DNA of 15,066 bases from contig JAITUS010000021.1 of NCBI GenBank assembly GCA_031286185.1, forward strand, positions 1 to 15,066, given 5' to 3'. Source of the DNA: Rickettsiales bacterium. GTDB taxonomy: Bacteria; Pseudomonadota; Alphaproteobacteria; Rickettsiales; Anaplasmataceae. How positions within the stretch are numbered: the first letter of the stretch is position 1; each line of letters starts with the position of its first letter. This document shows, piece by piece, positions 1-7,933 of this stretch. Both the position numbers and the translations under genes were made by a program. The notes beneath the pieces are model-generated. The model did not search any database. It was not told the DNA's origin and worked only from the letters and a program-made list of their open reading frames with translations.

Positions 1-120
1 GTCTCATGCTTGTGCCCCAGAGGTTGCCATTCTCTGAAGTGTGAAACATACATTATCTCCGATGTCTAGAGAAGATGGAATTTAACCATCACAAAACCAC
101 GACTATTCGGATCGCACGTC
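1..120 (-). ncRNA. Possible group II intron 5' fragment (structured RNA)
   Basis: No open frame spans this stretch, but on the minus strand it looks like structured RNA. Read leftwards from 117 it starts GTGCG, the 5' consensus of group II introns (GUGYG). It can then form a short CGAT/GTCG stem, a perfect 5-bp hairpin GATGG/CCATC (74-78 with 86-90) and another, CAGAG/CTCTG (18-22 with 32-36). Its wording (for example GGGGCACAAGC near position 10) resembles domain I of bacterial group II introns as I remember them. The rest of the intron, including any reverse transcriptase, would lie left of the window. Domain V and the 3' end are not visible. It could be another structured RNA or a dead intron fragment. 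Confidence 0.3.
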
Positions 121-164
121 TACCCGTTCCTTGTGTAGTGGGAATTGGTATAAGATCATCATGA

Positions 165-193
165 TTGACTTTACCCTTAAAATCTGTTAAAAT
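165..193 (+). promoter_or_regulatory. Sigma70-type promoter for the Ulp1-like protease gene
   Basis: TTGACT (165-170) and TAAAAT (188-193) are separated by 17 bases, the optimal spacing. Transcription would start near 200, about 20 bases before the ATG at 223, and could run on into dusB. This is the best-formed promoter in the window. Confidence 0.6.
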
Positions 194-222
194 CTAGTTA
201 ACTTGGCATTCATGGATATAAC

Positions 223-1494
223 ATGTTAGGCACTACAGAAAAGGACACTTGCTTTACCAAACTCAAAGCTGGTGGAAGGTTTGCTATTTACGCTTTTGGT
301 ATATATCTGGCGGCTACATTTACCATTGGCTGTTTAGGGTTGATAACAGGGTCTTCCCTCTTAACTTTGCCACTTGCCATGCTAGTATCTCATCCTGTAG
401 CTTGGATTGCAATCGGAGTAGTCCTTACAGTTATATACAAAGTAGCTATTGAACCTTTGTTTTACTTGGTCAAAGGCTATGTTAGTGGAAAAGGAGCAGG
501 TCAAGAAGAGCAAAAAACTCCAGATGGGGATAGTGGTATTGTACCAGGTAGTGAATCTAGCTCAAAAAACAGTAGTTGTAAAAACTCTGTGGATAGTGGC
601 TTGGATGGTGAATTTCATGAAAATTTGGATACTCTTGTGCATCAGACAAATAGAGAAAATTATACTTACTGGCTACAACAGCATGATATTGCTCATATTG
701 TAAGAGCTGTATATAACTATTCAGAGAGTTCAGATGGCCATATATTCTTTTGTATTCCTGGTAATCTTGAATCCTTGAGTGAAAGGTTGAGAGAATATAA
801 AAATAAAGCAGAACGAGAGAATTCGAAAAGGATATTTACTTCAGTTATTAATTTGGGTGGTAATCATTGGGTAACGCTAGTTGTTGCATACAACTTGGAT
901 AATAAACAATTTAGAGCTTATTATTGTGATTCTTTTAGCGCTAATTTATCGAGTCCTGGTAGTCAACGTAGTAGCATAAAACTTGCAAATGAAATTAAAG
1001 ACAAGTTACTTGCACCTCTTACTAACCAAGCCAGTGAGTTAAGTGCACAAGAAAGAAAAGAAATGGGTCAAGATGTCCAAAAAACAGTACAAGCGTGTCG
1101 GGACAAGAAAAATGAATTAGTTAACGTTCCAATAAATACCGATAATATAGTGAGCGCACTGGAGGAAATTTTGAGAATGGGAAGTGGTAACATAAAAAGC
1201 TCTAAAACTAAACAGCAAAACGATGGCTACAATTGTGGCATATTTGCATTAGAAAATGCTCATAAAATTACACAAATGCTCAGCGAAGGCAAGTCATTTG
1301 ATGAATTTGACAAAGAGTTATCAGAATATAAATTTAATTTGAATGAGAAAAGAAGAGAGTTTGCAGAAGCACTCATGGAAGATGAAAAATGGAAGGAAGA
1401 TCTAGAAAACGGGCTTTTATGTGAGCTTCCGCTAGGAACACAAACATCTCTTATTTCAGGAGTGTATAATGCTCAGACTTGTAACACTATATAG
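223..1494 (+). CDS. Membrane-anchored Ulp1-like (C48, clan CE) cysteine protease, candidate host-directed effector
   Basis: This 423-residue protein has three parts. Residues 18-85 hold two hydrophobic segments (about 20-45 and 50-75). Residues 88-135 form a Ser/Gly/Asp-rich, low-complexity linker. Residues 140-400 carry a Ulp1-type peptidase domain. The domain opens with a WLQQHDI motif (150-156) like the WLxDxxI entry signature of C48 enzymes. It has catalytic His215 in [10 protein letters not shown], Asp236 in YYCDSF, a Gln at 331/332 and the nucleophile Cys338 in [13 protein letters not shown]. About 95 mostly polar, helical-looking residues lie between Asp236 and the Gln/Cys motif. Clan CE enzymes remove ubiquitin, SUMO or NEDD8, or act as acetyltransferases. 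Bacteria lack these substrates, so a eukaryotic target is inferred. The layout resembles Chlamydia ChlaDub1. The ribosome-binding site is weak. dusB starts 17 bases downstream. Confidence 0.8.
   Translation: MLGTTEKDTCFTKLKAGGRFAIYAFGIYLAATFTIGCLGLITGSSLLTLPLAMLVSHPVAWIAIGVVLTVIYKVAIEPLFYLVKGYVSGKGAGQEEQKTPDGDSGIVPGSESSSKNSSCKNSVDSGLDGEFHENLDTLVHQTNRENYTYWLQQHDIAHIVRAVYNYSESSDGHIFFCIPGNLESLSERLREYKNKAERENSKRIFTSVINLGGNHWVTLVVAYNLDNKQFRAYYCDSFSANLSSPGSQRSSIKLANEIKDKLLAPLTNQASELSAQERKEMGQDVQKTVQACRDKKNELVNVPINTDNIVSALEEILRMGSGNIKSSKTKQQNDGYNCGIFALENAHKITQMLSEGKSFDEFDKELSEYKFNLNEKRREFAEALMEDEKWKEDLENGLLCELPLGTQTSLISGVYNAQTCNTI
1465..1470 (+). promoter_or_regulatory. Candidate -10 box for dusB inside the protease gene
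   Basis: A perfect TATAAT directly preceded by TG lies about 41 bases upstream of the dusB ATG, within the last codons of the protease gene. No good -35 is present, so an independent dusB promoter is only a possibility. Confidence 0.3.
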
Positions 1495-1511
1495 TTGTTA
1501 CCATCAGCCCT

Positions 1512-2471
1512 ATGCCCCTCCAAATAGGAAATTTGACGATTGATTCCCCAGTTATTTTGGCTACAATGTCCGGAGTGACTGATTATCCGTTTAGAAGTAT
1601 TGTGAAGAAGCTTGGTGCAAGTTTGTTAGTCTCAGAAATGATCGCAAGCAGAGCTATGATTTTGCAAACTCGCCAGAGTATGCAAAAGGCAAAAGTTGAT
1701 GAGTTAACTGCTGTGCAACTCGCTGGATGCGAGCCAGATGTTATGGCAGAAGCTGCAAAATTAAACGAGGATATGGGTGCAAAAATCATAGATATAAACT
1801 TTGGCTGCCCAGTTAAAAAAGTTGTAAACGGTTATGCAGGATCAGCGCTAATGCGCGATGAAAAAAAGGCCGCTGAAATAATTGAAGCTGTAGTCAAGGC
1901 AGTGAATGTGCCAGTTACGGTGAAAATGCGCACTGGATGGAACGACGAAAATCACAATGCTCCACGTTTAGCGAAAATTGCAGAGGATCTTGGAGCAAAA
2001 ATGATCACTGTGCACGGAAGAACAAGGGCACAGCTTTATAACGGTCAAGCAGATTGGAATTTTATTAGAAATGTCAAAGAACAAGTAAAAATTCCAGTTA
2101 TAGTAAATGGCGATATTAAAAATTTGAATGACATTCAAAATGCGCTCAAAGAATCCGGAGCAGACGGAGTGATGATAGGTCGTGGCGCTTATGGTAAACC
2201 ATGGCTAATCAATCAAGCAATGAGCTTTCTAAGTGGAGGTGAAATTTCCGAGCCAACAGCTTCAGAGAAATTAAGCATCATACTTGAACACTACGACAGT
2301 ATTCTTGAGTATTACGGAAACGACACGGGGATAAAAATGGCCCGCAAACACATAGGCTGGTACAGTAGCGGGTTTAAAAACTCATCTGAACTTCGTGTGA
2401 GAATAAATAACATGATAGACAGCATGGAAGTGAAGGAAAGTATAGTTGGCTTTTTTGGTCAAGGATATTAG
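1512..2471 (+). CDS. dusB: tRNA-dihydrouridine synthase B
   Basis: DusB is an FMN-dependent enzyme that reduces specific uridines of the tRNA D-loop to dihydrouridine with NADPH. The 319-residue protein has the expected length. It carries the DusB signature [11 protein letters not shown] with catalytic Cys99, the FMN-pocket residues Lys138 (VKMRTGW), His168 (VHGRTR) and VNGDI (198-202), and the phosphate-binding GRGAYGKPW (223-231). The C-terminal helical tRNA-binding domain starts near residue 245. The ATG at 1512 fits because [13 protein letters not shown] aligns with the usual N-terminus of the family. There is no Shine-Dalgarno sequence. One oddity is the first FMN loop, normally APMAGVTD or APMSGVTD, which reads ATMSGVTD with Thr replacing Pro. 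The gene lies 17 bases after the protease gene and is probably cotranscribed with it. Confidence 0.95.
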   Translation: MPLQIGNLTIDSPVILATMSGVTDYPFRSIVKKLGASLLVSEMIASRAMILQTRQSMQKAKVDELTAVQLAGCEPDVMAEAAKLNEDMGAKIIDINFGCPVKKVVNGYAGSALMRDEKKAAEIIEAVVKAVNVPVTVKMRTGWNDENHNAPRLAKIAEDLGAKMITVHGRTRAQLYNGQADWNFIRNVKEQVKIPVIVNGDIKNLNDIQNALKESGADGVMIGRGAYGKPWLINQAMSFLSGGEISEPTASEKLSIILEHYDSILEYYGNDTGIKMARKHIGWYSSGFKNSSELRVRINNMIDSMEVKESIVGFFGQGY

Positions 2472-2571
2472 ACTGTCTAATAATCTGAAAAGAATATTTC
2501 TCTCTGCAGACACAAGCTAATACTATAGCTAATCAATCAACAGGTTTACAAGAACTAAATTATCACTATTC

Positions 2572-2577
2572 TATAAT
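2572..2577 (+). promoter_or_regulatory. Candidate -10 box for ppiD
   Basis: A perfect TATAAT lies 25 bases upstream of the ppiD ATG. The best -35-like hexamer, TTTACA at 2545-2550, is 21 bases away, which is too far for a canonical promoter, so the -35 is weak or absent. Confidence 0.4.
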
Positions 2578-2602
2578 TAACCAATAATCGACTTTTGCGT
2601 TT

Positions 2603-4408
2603 ATGAATAAAAACTTGTCCACTAAAGTAATCGTTGTCATTTTAGCTTGTTTATTAATCTTTATGGGAGTTGGCAACCTTCTATCAGATGACAGTAAAAA
2701 GGAGGAGGTAGCTAGAGTTGGAAAGGAAGTTATAACACTAGATGAGTATAAATCGCTATATCAAAATTACGGAAAGCAAATTTTTGGATCTAATGTTAGC
2801 GAAGAACAAGTGAAAAGACTGAAATACGATTTACTTAATGCACTCATAGAGCAAAAACTATTGTTTAACCTGATGAGTGATCTGGGGTTGGTAATTGGAG
2901 AAGAGTCTATAAAGGACCACATTAAAAATACTAAATACTTTCAAAACGATGAAGGTGAATTTGACAAAGGGAAATTCCATGAGACGCTAAACGCTCTGCA
3001 TATGATAGAAGGAGAATATACAGCAAAGCTAGAGAAAATTCTGCCTGCAATGATGTTTGTAACTTCACTGTTTAGAGATAATTATCCAGTGACTTTTGGC
3101 GAGAAAATTGATGAGCAGATATACAGAAATCGCCACCAAACCAGAGTAGTTGATATTGTTAAAATAACTAAAGATGCAGTTACAAATGTTCCCAAGCCAG
3201 ATAATCAAACTTTACTTGACTTATATGAAAAAAATAAATCCCATTTTTATTATCCCGAATATCGAACAGCACGGTATATTTCTTTAGGCCAAAAATATTT
3301 TGAAGATCAAGTTCAGATCTCAGATGAAGAGGTTGACGATATAATAGAACAACAGAAACTTAAGGATCAAAGAGATATACTCAACCTAATATTTCATTCT
3401 AAAGAAGGAGCCGAAGCAGCAAGAAAAGCATTTGAAGAGGGCAAAATAAGCTTTGAGCAGATAGCGGAAGAGTTTGGTAAAACAAAACTTGAGGAACCCA
3501 GAATGAATAATATAACCAAGGATTTTCTACCAGAGGGTATGGGAGAAAAGGTATTTGCTCTCAAGGCAGGTGAAGTAAGCGAAGTTTTAGCAAGCAGTTT
3601 CGGTTGGCATATAATAAAAGTGGAAAGTGTGCATCAAATTTCTAGTGAAAACTTAGCTGATTTAAAAAAGGACGTGAGATCAGTTTTAACCAACCGAAAG
3701 TCTTTTGAAAAAGTCAACGATTTCATAAATCAAGCAAATTATAAGATATACAATGGTGCAACAATTGAAGAAATATCCAGTGAATACAATTTACCTACAC
3801 AAACCATTGGTCCGGTAGATGCAGGCGGAAAGGATCAAAGTGGTAATAGTGTAGAAAGTTCTAATGATTTGATTTCTTTTATCTTTTCTCGAGAAAAAGA
3901 CCAGAAAAGTTATTTTAAGGGCATTGAAGATGCCGTTGTCAGTGTAAAGATCACCGATATTATCCCGCCTAAACTACAAAGTTTTGAAGAAGGCAAGGCA
4001 TCAGTAGAAGACCTTTGGCGTGATGGATTTATAAAAGAGCAAATGTTTAAGATTGGGCAAGAAATTGCAGCTCAACTAAAAGAGAAAACAGGGTTGGAGA
4101 AAACTCAAGGTGTAGAATTAATTAAAGATCAGCAGATACACCGCAATGAAGCAGAACGACAAAATTACCCTTTTTCTTTTATAGAAGAGATTTTTAATAT
4201 GAAGACAACTGATTCGGTAACAGGCCCCATTCAATATAATAATGAAGTTATAATAGGCGTTCTAAAAGAGATGTATTCATCAAGTGGCAAATTAAACACA
4301 TTTGATACTGGAAAACGCGTGATGATATCGCTAAAAGAGCAATTAATTAGCTATCTAGAATCAAAGTACAAGGTTGAAGTTAACCACGCTATACTTGATG
4401 ATGTATAG
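2603..4408 (+). CDS. ppiD: Periplasmic parvulin-type peptidyl-prolyl isomerase, PpiD-like (SurA N-terminal domain)
   Basis: PpiD is a chaperone anchored in the inner membrane that assists proteins emerging from the Sec translocon into the periplasm. The 601-residue protein has a short cytoplasmic start and one membrane segment at about 8-26. A SurA_N-like helical chaperone region follows (about 35-200), then a parvulin domain (about 255-345) ending in the typical GEVSEVLASSFGWHIIKVE. The long C-terminal region is also helical. Domain order and length match PpiD (about 620 residues in E. coli) better than SurA, which has a cleavable signal and two parvulin domains. The start is supported by the membrane anchor directly after MNKNLSTK. 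It lies on the same strand as dusB, 131 bases away, and probably has its own promoter. Confidence 0.9.
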   Translation: MNKNLSTKVIVVILACLLIFMGVGNLLSDDSKKEEVARVGKEVITLDEYKSLYQNYGKQIFGSNVSEEQVKRLKYDLLNALIEQKLLFNLMSDLGLVIGEESIKDHIKNTKYFQNDEGEFDKGKFHETLNALHMIEGEYTAKLEKILPAMMFVTSLFRDNYPVTFGEKIDEQIYRNRHQTRVVDIVKITKDAVTNVPKPDNQTLLDLYEKNKSHFYYPEYRTARYISLGQKYFEDQVQISDEEVDDIIEQQKLKDQRDILNLIFHSKEGAEAARKAFEEGKISFEQIAEEFGKTKLEEPRMNNITKDFLPEGMGEKVFALKAGEVSEVLASSFGWHIIKVESVHQISSENLADLKKDVRSVLTNRKSFEKVNDFINQANYKIYNGATIEEISSEYNLPTQTIGPVDAGGKDQSGNSVESSNDLISFIFSREKDQKSYFKGIEDAVVSVKITDIIPPKLQSFEEGKASVEDLWRDGFIKEQMFKIGQEIAAQLKEKTGLEKTQGVELIKDQQIHRNEAERQNYPFSFIEEIFNMKTTDSVTGPIQYNNEVIIGVLKEMYSSSGKLNTFDTGKRVMISLKEQLISYLESKYKVEVNHAILDDV

Positions 4409-4481
4409 CCAGAGGACCTGTTTTACCTCAAACATAAGATATTATTCCAGTTTTAACTACTTGAATGACAAGAAGGGGAGC

Positions 4482-4535
4482 ATCGGTATAGGAAAAAGCA
4501 ATGCTGTATCACTGCAAAATTTGGTATTAACCGAT
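4482..4535. repeat. Imperfect inverted repeat in the ppiD-topA spacer
   Basis: ATCGGTATA at 4482-4490 is mirrored by TATTAACCGAT at 4525-4535 (six bases perfect, ATCGGT/ACCGAT, plus a bulged extension). It sits in a 266-base spacer with no gene that I can find. The spacer also has an AGGACCTGTTTTAC sequence near its left end (4413-4426) facing GTAAAATTCACAGGACC (4592-4608) in inverted orientation, which could be eroded ends of a small transposable element. Confidence 0.3.
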
Positions 4536-4589
4536 AATAGTTGGAATAGTTAATGTAAAGGGGTTCCTAAAGACCTTCAACAACCTACT

Positions 4590-4617
4590 TTGTAAAATTC
4601 ACAGGACCCGTTAAAAT
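4590..4617 (+). promoter_or_regulatory. Weak candidate promoter for topA
   Basis: TTGTAA (4590-4595) and TAAAAT (4612-4617) are 16 bases apart, about 58 bases upstream of the topA ATG. The area is very AT-rich, and alternative boxes such as TTTACA (4623-4628) with TATTAT (4651-4656) are badly spaced, so this is only a candidate. Confidence 0.25.
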
Positions 4618-4674
4618 ATTTTTTTACATTTCATTATATATTCCTCAACATATTATCTTTAAATACCAATAATT

Positions 4675-7125
4675 ATGGCCTTATTGATAATTGAGTCGCC
4701 TGCGAAGGCAAAAACGATAGGCAAGTATCTAAGTAAAGAGTTCAAGGTAGTTGCATCTTTTGGACATGTGAGAGATCTGCCAGTAAAAAACGGTTCTGTT
4801 GATCCGGATAATGATTTTGCCATAAAGTATGAAATTATTGAGAAAGCAGAGAAGTATGTGAAAGAGTTGGCAAAGGAAGCAAGGAAAACATCAGACATAT
4901 ACCTTGCAACAGACCCAGATAGGGAAGGAGAAGCAATAGCTTGGAATGTGGTAGAGGCACTAAAGGAAAGGAAAGCAATCAATGATAAAAGTCACATTTA
5001 TAGAGTAGTCTTTAATGAGATAACAAAAAGGGCAGTGCAAGATGCTATAAAAAATCCCCGTGAAATTAATATGGACTTAGTGCGTGCGCAGCAGGCACGT
5101 AGAGCTTTGGATTATTTGGTTGGATTTAATTTGTCGCCACTGCTATGGACGAAGTTATTAGGAAGCAAATCTGCAGGGCGGGTGCAATCTGTTGCGCTGA
5201 AGCTCATATGCGAACGTGAAGATGAAATTAGTAAATTTATAACGCAGGAGTATTGGAGCATAAAGGCAGAGATGCAAAATAGCAAAGACGAAACGTTCTT
5301 TGCTATGCTCAGCCACTATGACAATAAAAAGCTAGAAAAATTTGATATTAAAAATGAAGAGGAAGCAAAGAACTTAGTTGGGGAGATTGAGTCAAGGCAA
5401 TATGCTGTAAGCACAGTAGAACGCAAGCAAGTTAAGAGAAACCCGCTTTCTCCATTTATTACTTCAAGTCTTCAACAAGATGCAGTGAATAAGCTTTACT
5501 TTAATGTAAAAAATGTTATGCGCATAGCACAAAACTTGTATGAAGGTATCGATATTGGTGGTGAAACTGTAGGGTTGATAACTTACATGCGTACAGATGG
5601 GTTTTATATTGCAGATGAGGCTATAAACTCAATCAGAGAGTCAATTAAGTCGTTGTATGGCGATAAATATTTACCAAAGTCTCCTCATCAATATGTAAAA
5701 AAGGTCAAGAATGCTCAAGAAGCGCATGAAGCGATTCGTCCAACTGATATAAATAGAACGCCAAATAGTATCAAGGACTATTTAACGCCAGAACAATTTA
5801 AGTTGTATGATCTGATTTGGAAAAGAACCATCGCAAGCCAGATGGAATCAGCGATCCTTGATCAAGTGGTGGTTGAAATTAGTTCTACTGATCAGAAGGT
5901 AATTCTACGAGCAAGTGGGTCGAGCATATTTTTTGATGGATTCTATAAAGTTTATAGAGATAACGCAGATGATGAAGATGAAGGCATGCTACCTGCCATG
6001 AAAGAAGGTGAAGCGTGCAAACTGATTTCTGTTGATCCGAAACAACATTTTACTCAACCTCCACCGCGTTATAGTGAAGCAAGCATTGTTAAAAAAATGG
6101 AGGAAATTGGCATAGGCCGTCCATCAACTTATGCAGCAATTATTTCGGTATTGCAGGACCGTGAGTACGTTACACTGGATAATAAAAGATTTATTCCAAG
6201 CAGCCGCGGTAAGATCGTTACCATATTTCTAGAAACCTTTTTTCAGCGTTGTATAGAGTATAATTTCACAGCACAAATGGAAGAAAAGCTTGATTTAATC
6301 TCAAATGGATGTGCGGATTGGAAAAAAGAGCTAGGCTATTTTTGGGTGCCATTTTTTAATCTTGTAAACTCTGTCAAGCAAATGACGCATGATGAAATTT
6401 TTAGCGGTATTCACAGTTTGGTAGTCGATTGGTTTTGTTCAGAAGAAGGAAAGGAAGAAATAGGTAAAAAATGTCCTGATTGTTCTGATGGCATATTGAA
6501 ATTGAACTTTGGAAAAGCCGGAGTGTTTCTTGGATGTTCTAACTACCCTACATGCAACCATACAAAAGAAATTACAGGTAGTAATGACAACTCAGAATAC
6601 CCAAAAAGTTTGGGTATAGACGATGTGACAGGGCAAGAGGTGATGATCAAAAAAGGCCCTTTTGGGCTTTACCTGGAGTTCAATAACGAGTCGAAAAAGA
6701 AAAAAACGGGTTCCATACCAAAAGATATAAATGTTAATGATATTGACCTGAATACCGCTACTCAATTACTTTCCTTGCCGAAAGTGATCGGAGAACACCC
6801 AGAAACCGAGAAGGAAGTAAAAATAGGCCTTGGGCGATTTGGGTACTATATTTTCTATGATGGTAGATACTTTTCTCTTAAGAAAAGCTCCAAGGAGGTA
6901 TTGGACACGCAATTAGATGAAGCTGTGCAAATTATTGCAAAAAGCCCACGTAAAGAGCCAAAATCCCTCGGGTTTAATGACAAGGGAAAAGAAGTTTTCA
7001 TCTGCAACGGTAGATATGGATTCTATATAAAATGCGGTAAAACAAATGTCGCCTTGGGCAAAAATGCAGATATTGAGAGTATAGACCTGAAAAAAGCTTT
7101 AGAATTAATTAAGAATAAAAAGTAA
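4675..7125 (+). CDS. topA: DNA topoisomerase I (type IA)
   Basis: TopA relaxes negative supercoils by cutting one DNA strand through a transient 5'-phosphotyrosine link. The 816-residue protein is full length. It starts with the Toprim domain (Glu7 in LLIIESPAKAKTIGKYL; Asp80, Asp82 and Glu84 in TDPDREGEAIAWN). The RRALDYLVGF and SAGRVQSVAL motifs (142-176) follow. The catalytic tyrosine is Tyr304 in GLITYMRTDGFYIADEAI. IRPTD (354-358) and GIGRPSTYA (479-487) complete the core. A four-cysteine zinc ribbon (Cys600, 603, 621, 627) is followed by C-terminal Topo_C repeats with the GPFGLYLE, GRFGYYIFYDGRY and GRYGFYIKCG signatures. The usual TYMRTDS reads TYMRTDG here. The ATG at 4675 starts directly at the conserved Toprim strand. 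No Shine-Dalgarno sequence is visible. Confidence 0.97.
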   Translation: MALLIIESPAKAKTIGKYLSKEFKVVASFGHVRDLPVKNGSVDPDNDFAIKYEIIEKAEKYVKELAKEARKTSDIYLATDPDREGEAIAWNVVEALKERKAINDKSHIYRVVFNEITKRAVQDAIKNPREINMDLVRAQQARRALDYLVGFNLSPLLWTKLLGSKSAGRVQSVALKLICEREDEISKFITQEYWSIKAEMQNSKDETFFAMLSHYDNKKLEKFDIKNEEEAKNLVGEIESRQYAVSTVERKQVKRNPLSPFITSSLQQDAVNKLYFNVKNVMRIAQNLYEGIDIGGETVGLITYMRTDGFYIADEAINSIRESIKSLYGDKYLPKSPHQYVKKVKNAQEAHEAIRPTDINRTPNSIKDYLTPEQFKLYDLIWKRTIASQMESAILDQVVVEISSTDQKVILRASGSSIFFDGFYKVYRDNADDEDEGMLPAMKEGEACKLISVDPKQHFTQPPPRYSEASIVKKMEEIGIGRPSTYAAIISVLQDREYVTLDNKRFIPSSRGKIVTIFLETFFQRCIEYNFTAQMEEKLDLISNGCADWKKELGYFWVPFFNLVNSVKQMTHDEIFSGIHSLVVDWFCSEEGKEEIGKKCPDCSDGILKLNFGKAGVFLGCSNYPTCNHTKEITGSNDNSEYPKSLGIDDVTGQEVMIKKGPFGLYLEFNNESKKKKTGSIPKDINVNDIDLNTATQLLSLPKVIGEHPETEKEVKIGLGRFGYYIFYDGRYFSLKKSSKEVLDTQLDEAVQIIAKSPRKEPKSLGFNDKGKEVFICNGRYGFYIKCGKTNVALGKNADIESIDLKKALELIKNKK

Positions 7126-7208
7126 GTACTTAAAAGATATCTTGCAACTCTTCTGTAAATGTAATATGTTGAGCTTTATAAAAATACTTGTCAATTGTTA
7201 GTGTATAT

Positions 7209-7213
7209 GGAGG
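7209..7213 (+). promoter_or_regulatory. Strong Shine-Dalgarno site of the ankyrin gene
   Basis: GGAGG lies seven bases before the ATG at 7221 and fixes that start. Most housekeeping genes in this window have no recognisable site, so the two accessory genes at 7221 and 8629 stand out. Confidence 0.75.
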
Positions 7214-7220
7214 TTAAATT

Positions 7221-7679
7221 ATGTTAAATGGTATCAGAGGTTATGATTTACATGAAACTTTAAGAAGATATTATGAAAATAAGAATGAACGGACAGACTA
7301 TGAGCGTCTAATAGGCGAGCATGCAGACATTAATGCCAAGGACAGTCAAGGAAGAACTGCATTACATTATGCTGCTTATTTCAATGATACTGATATGGTT
7401 GAACTTCTTCTCAGAGCAGGAGCAGACATTGATGCACAAGACAATCTGGGGAGGACTGCATTGCACTATGCTGCTTATTTCAATCACACTGATATGGTTG
7501 AACTTCTTCTCGATGCGAAAGCTAAAACTAATATAAAAGATAATAATGGTGAAAACCCGTCCTCTCTTACTGAGAATAAGGAAATAACTGATTTATTGAG
7601 AGGCCTACCAGCTAGATGCCTTTCCAATGTTATGGTTAGCTGTCTTTTAGCCTTCCTTCCCGCTTTTTGCAAAGGATGA
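7221..7679 (+). CDS. Small ankyrin-repeat protein with hydrophobic C-terminus
   Basis: This 152-residue protein is built mainly of ankyrin repeats, which mediate protein-protein binding and are numerous in Wolbachia, where some are suspected host-interaction factors. Two near-identical full repeats lie at residues 43-75 and 76-108, each with GRTALHYAAYFN and DMVELLL. Degenerate partial repeats flank them at about 27-42 (ADINAKD) and 109-127. The C-terminal residues 131-150 are hydrophobic with two cysteines (CLSNVMVSCLLAFLPAFC) and could act as a tail anchor. The gene has its own strong ribosome-binding site and lies alone between topA and a repeat-rich spacer with a transposase remnant 18 bases downstream. 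It may be a truncated descendant of a longer ankyrin gene. The binding partner cannot be predicted. Confidence 0.85.
   Translation: MLNGIRGYDLHETLRRYYENKNERTDYERLIGEHADINAKDSQGRTALHYAAYFNDTDMVELLLRAGADIDAQDNLGRTALHYAAYFNHTDMVELLLDAKAKTNIKDNNGENPSSLTENKEITDLLRGLPARCLSNVMVSCLLAFLPAFCKG
7351..7511 (+). repeat. 99-base tandem repeat encoding the two ankyrin units
   Basis: The blocks 7371-7412 and 7470-7511 are 42 bases long, 99 bases apart, and differ at only two positions. The flanking parts of each 33-codon unit are more divergent. This points to recent duplication or gene conversion within the array. Confidence 0.8.
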
Positions 7680-7697
7680 TCTTTATTATATAATTGA

Positions 7698-7820
7698 CAT
7701 AAAAAAACATATAAGATTGCTTCTACTGTTGCTATGAGAAAGCTGCTTATTCTTGCTAACTCTTTGGTTAGAGGTGATAAGGTTTTTACTGAGGAATATG
7801 TCTGTTTCTATTTAAGCTAA
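7698..7820 (+). pseudogene. Remnant of an IS110-type transposase C-terminus
   Basis: The frame from 7698 to the stop at 7818-7820 encodes about 40 residues containing KTYKIASTVAMRKLLILANS followed by LVRGDKVF. This matches what I know of the C-terminal end of IS110/IS116/IS902 transposases (GKp.KvA..A.MRKLL...N.l.R). A stop codon lies directly upstream (7695-7697), and no catalytic DEDD or serine part of a transposase is visible in the ankyrin gene or spacer, so only the tail survives. It starts 18 bases after the ankyrin stop. A second reading as a tiny gene from the ATG at 7734 (28 residues) is less likely. Confidence 0.55.
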
Positions 7821-7933
7821 TTCATAGCAGAGCTAATGTAGCTGTGCATTTACACAGTCCACAGTTACATTGTATCTATTCAGGGGCGTGGTAAATATTG
7901 AAGCAAAAGTGGTGTCATGAAAGTAGCTAATGA

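Noticed and set aside
223..1494. Identification of the protease as CidB/CinB of cytoplasmic incompatibility
   Set aside because: CidB-type proteins are about 1000 residues or more and follow a cidA gene; this protein is 423 residues, membrane-anchored and has no such partner upstream.
7132..7143. AAGATATCTT palindrome after topA as a terminator
   Set aside because: It is a simple palindrome without loop or following T-run, so it does not fit an intrinsic terminator.
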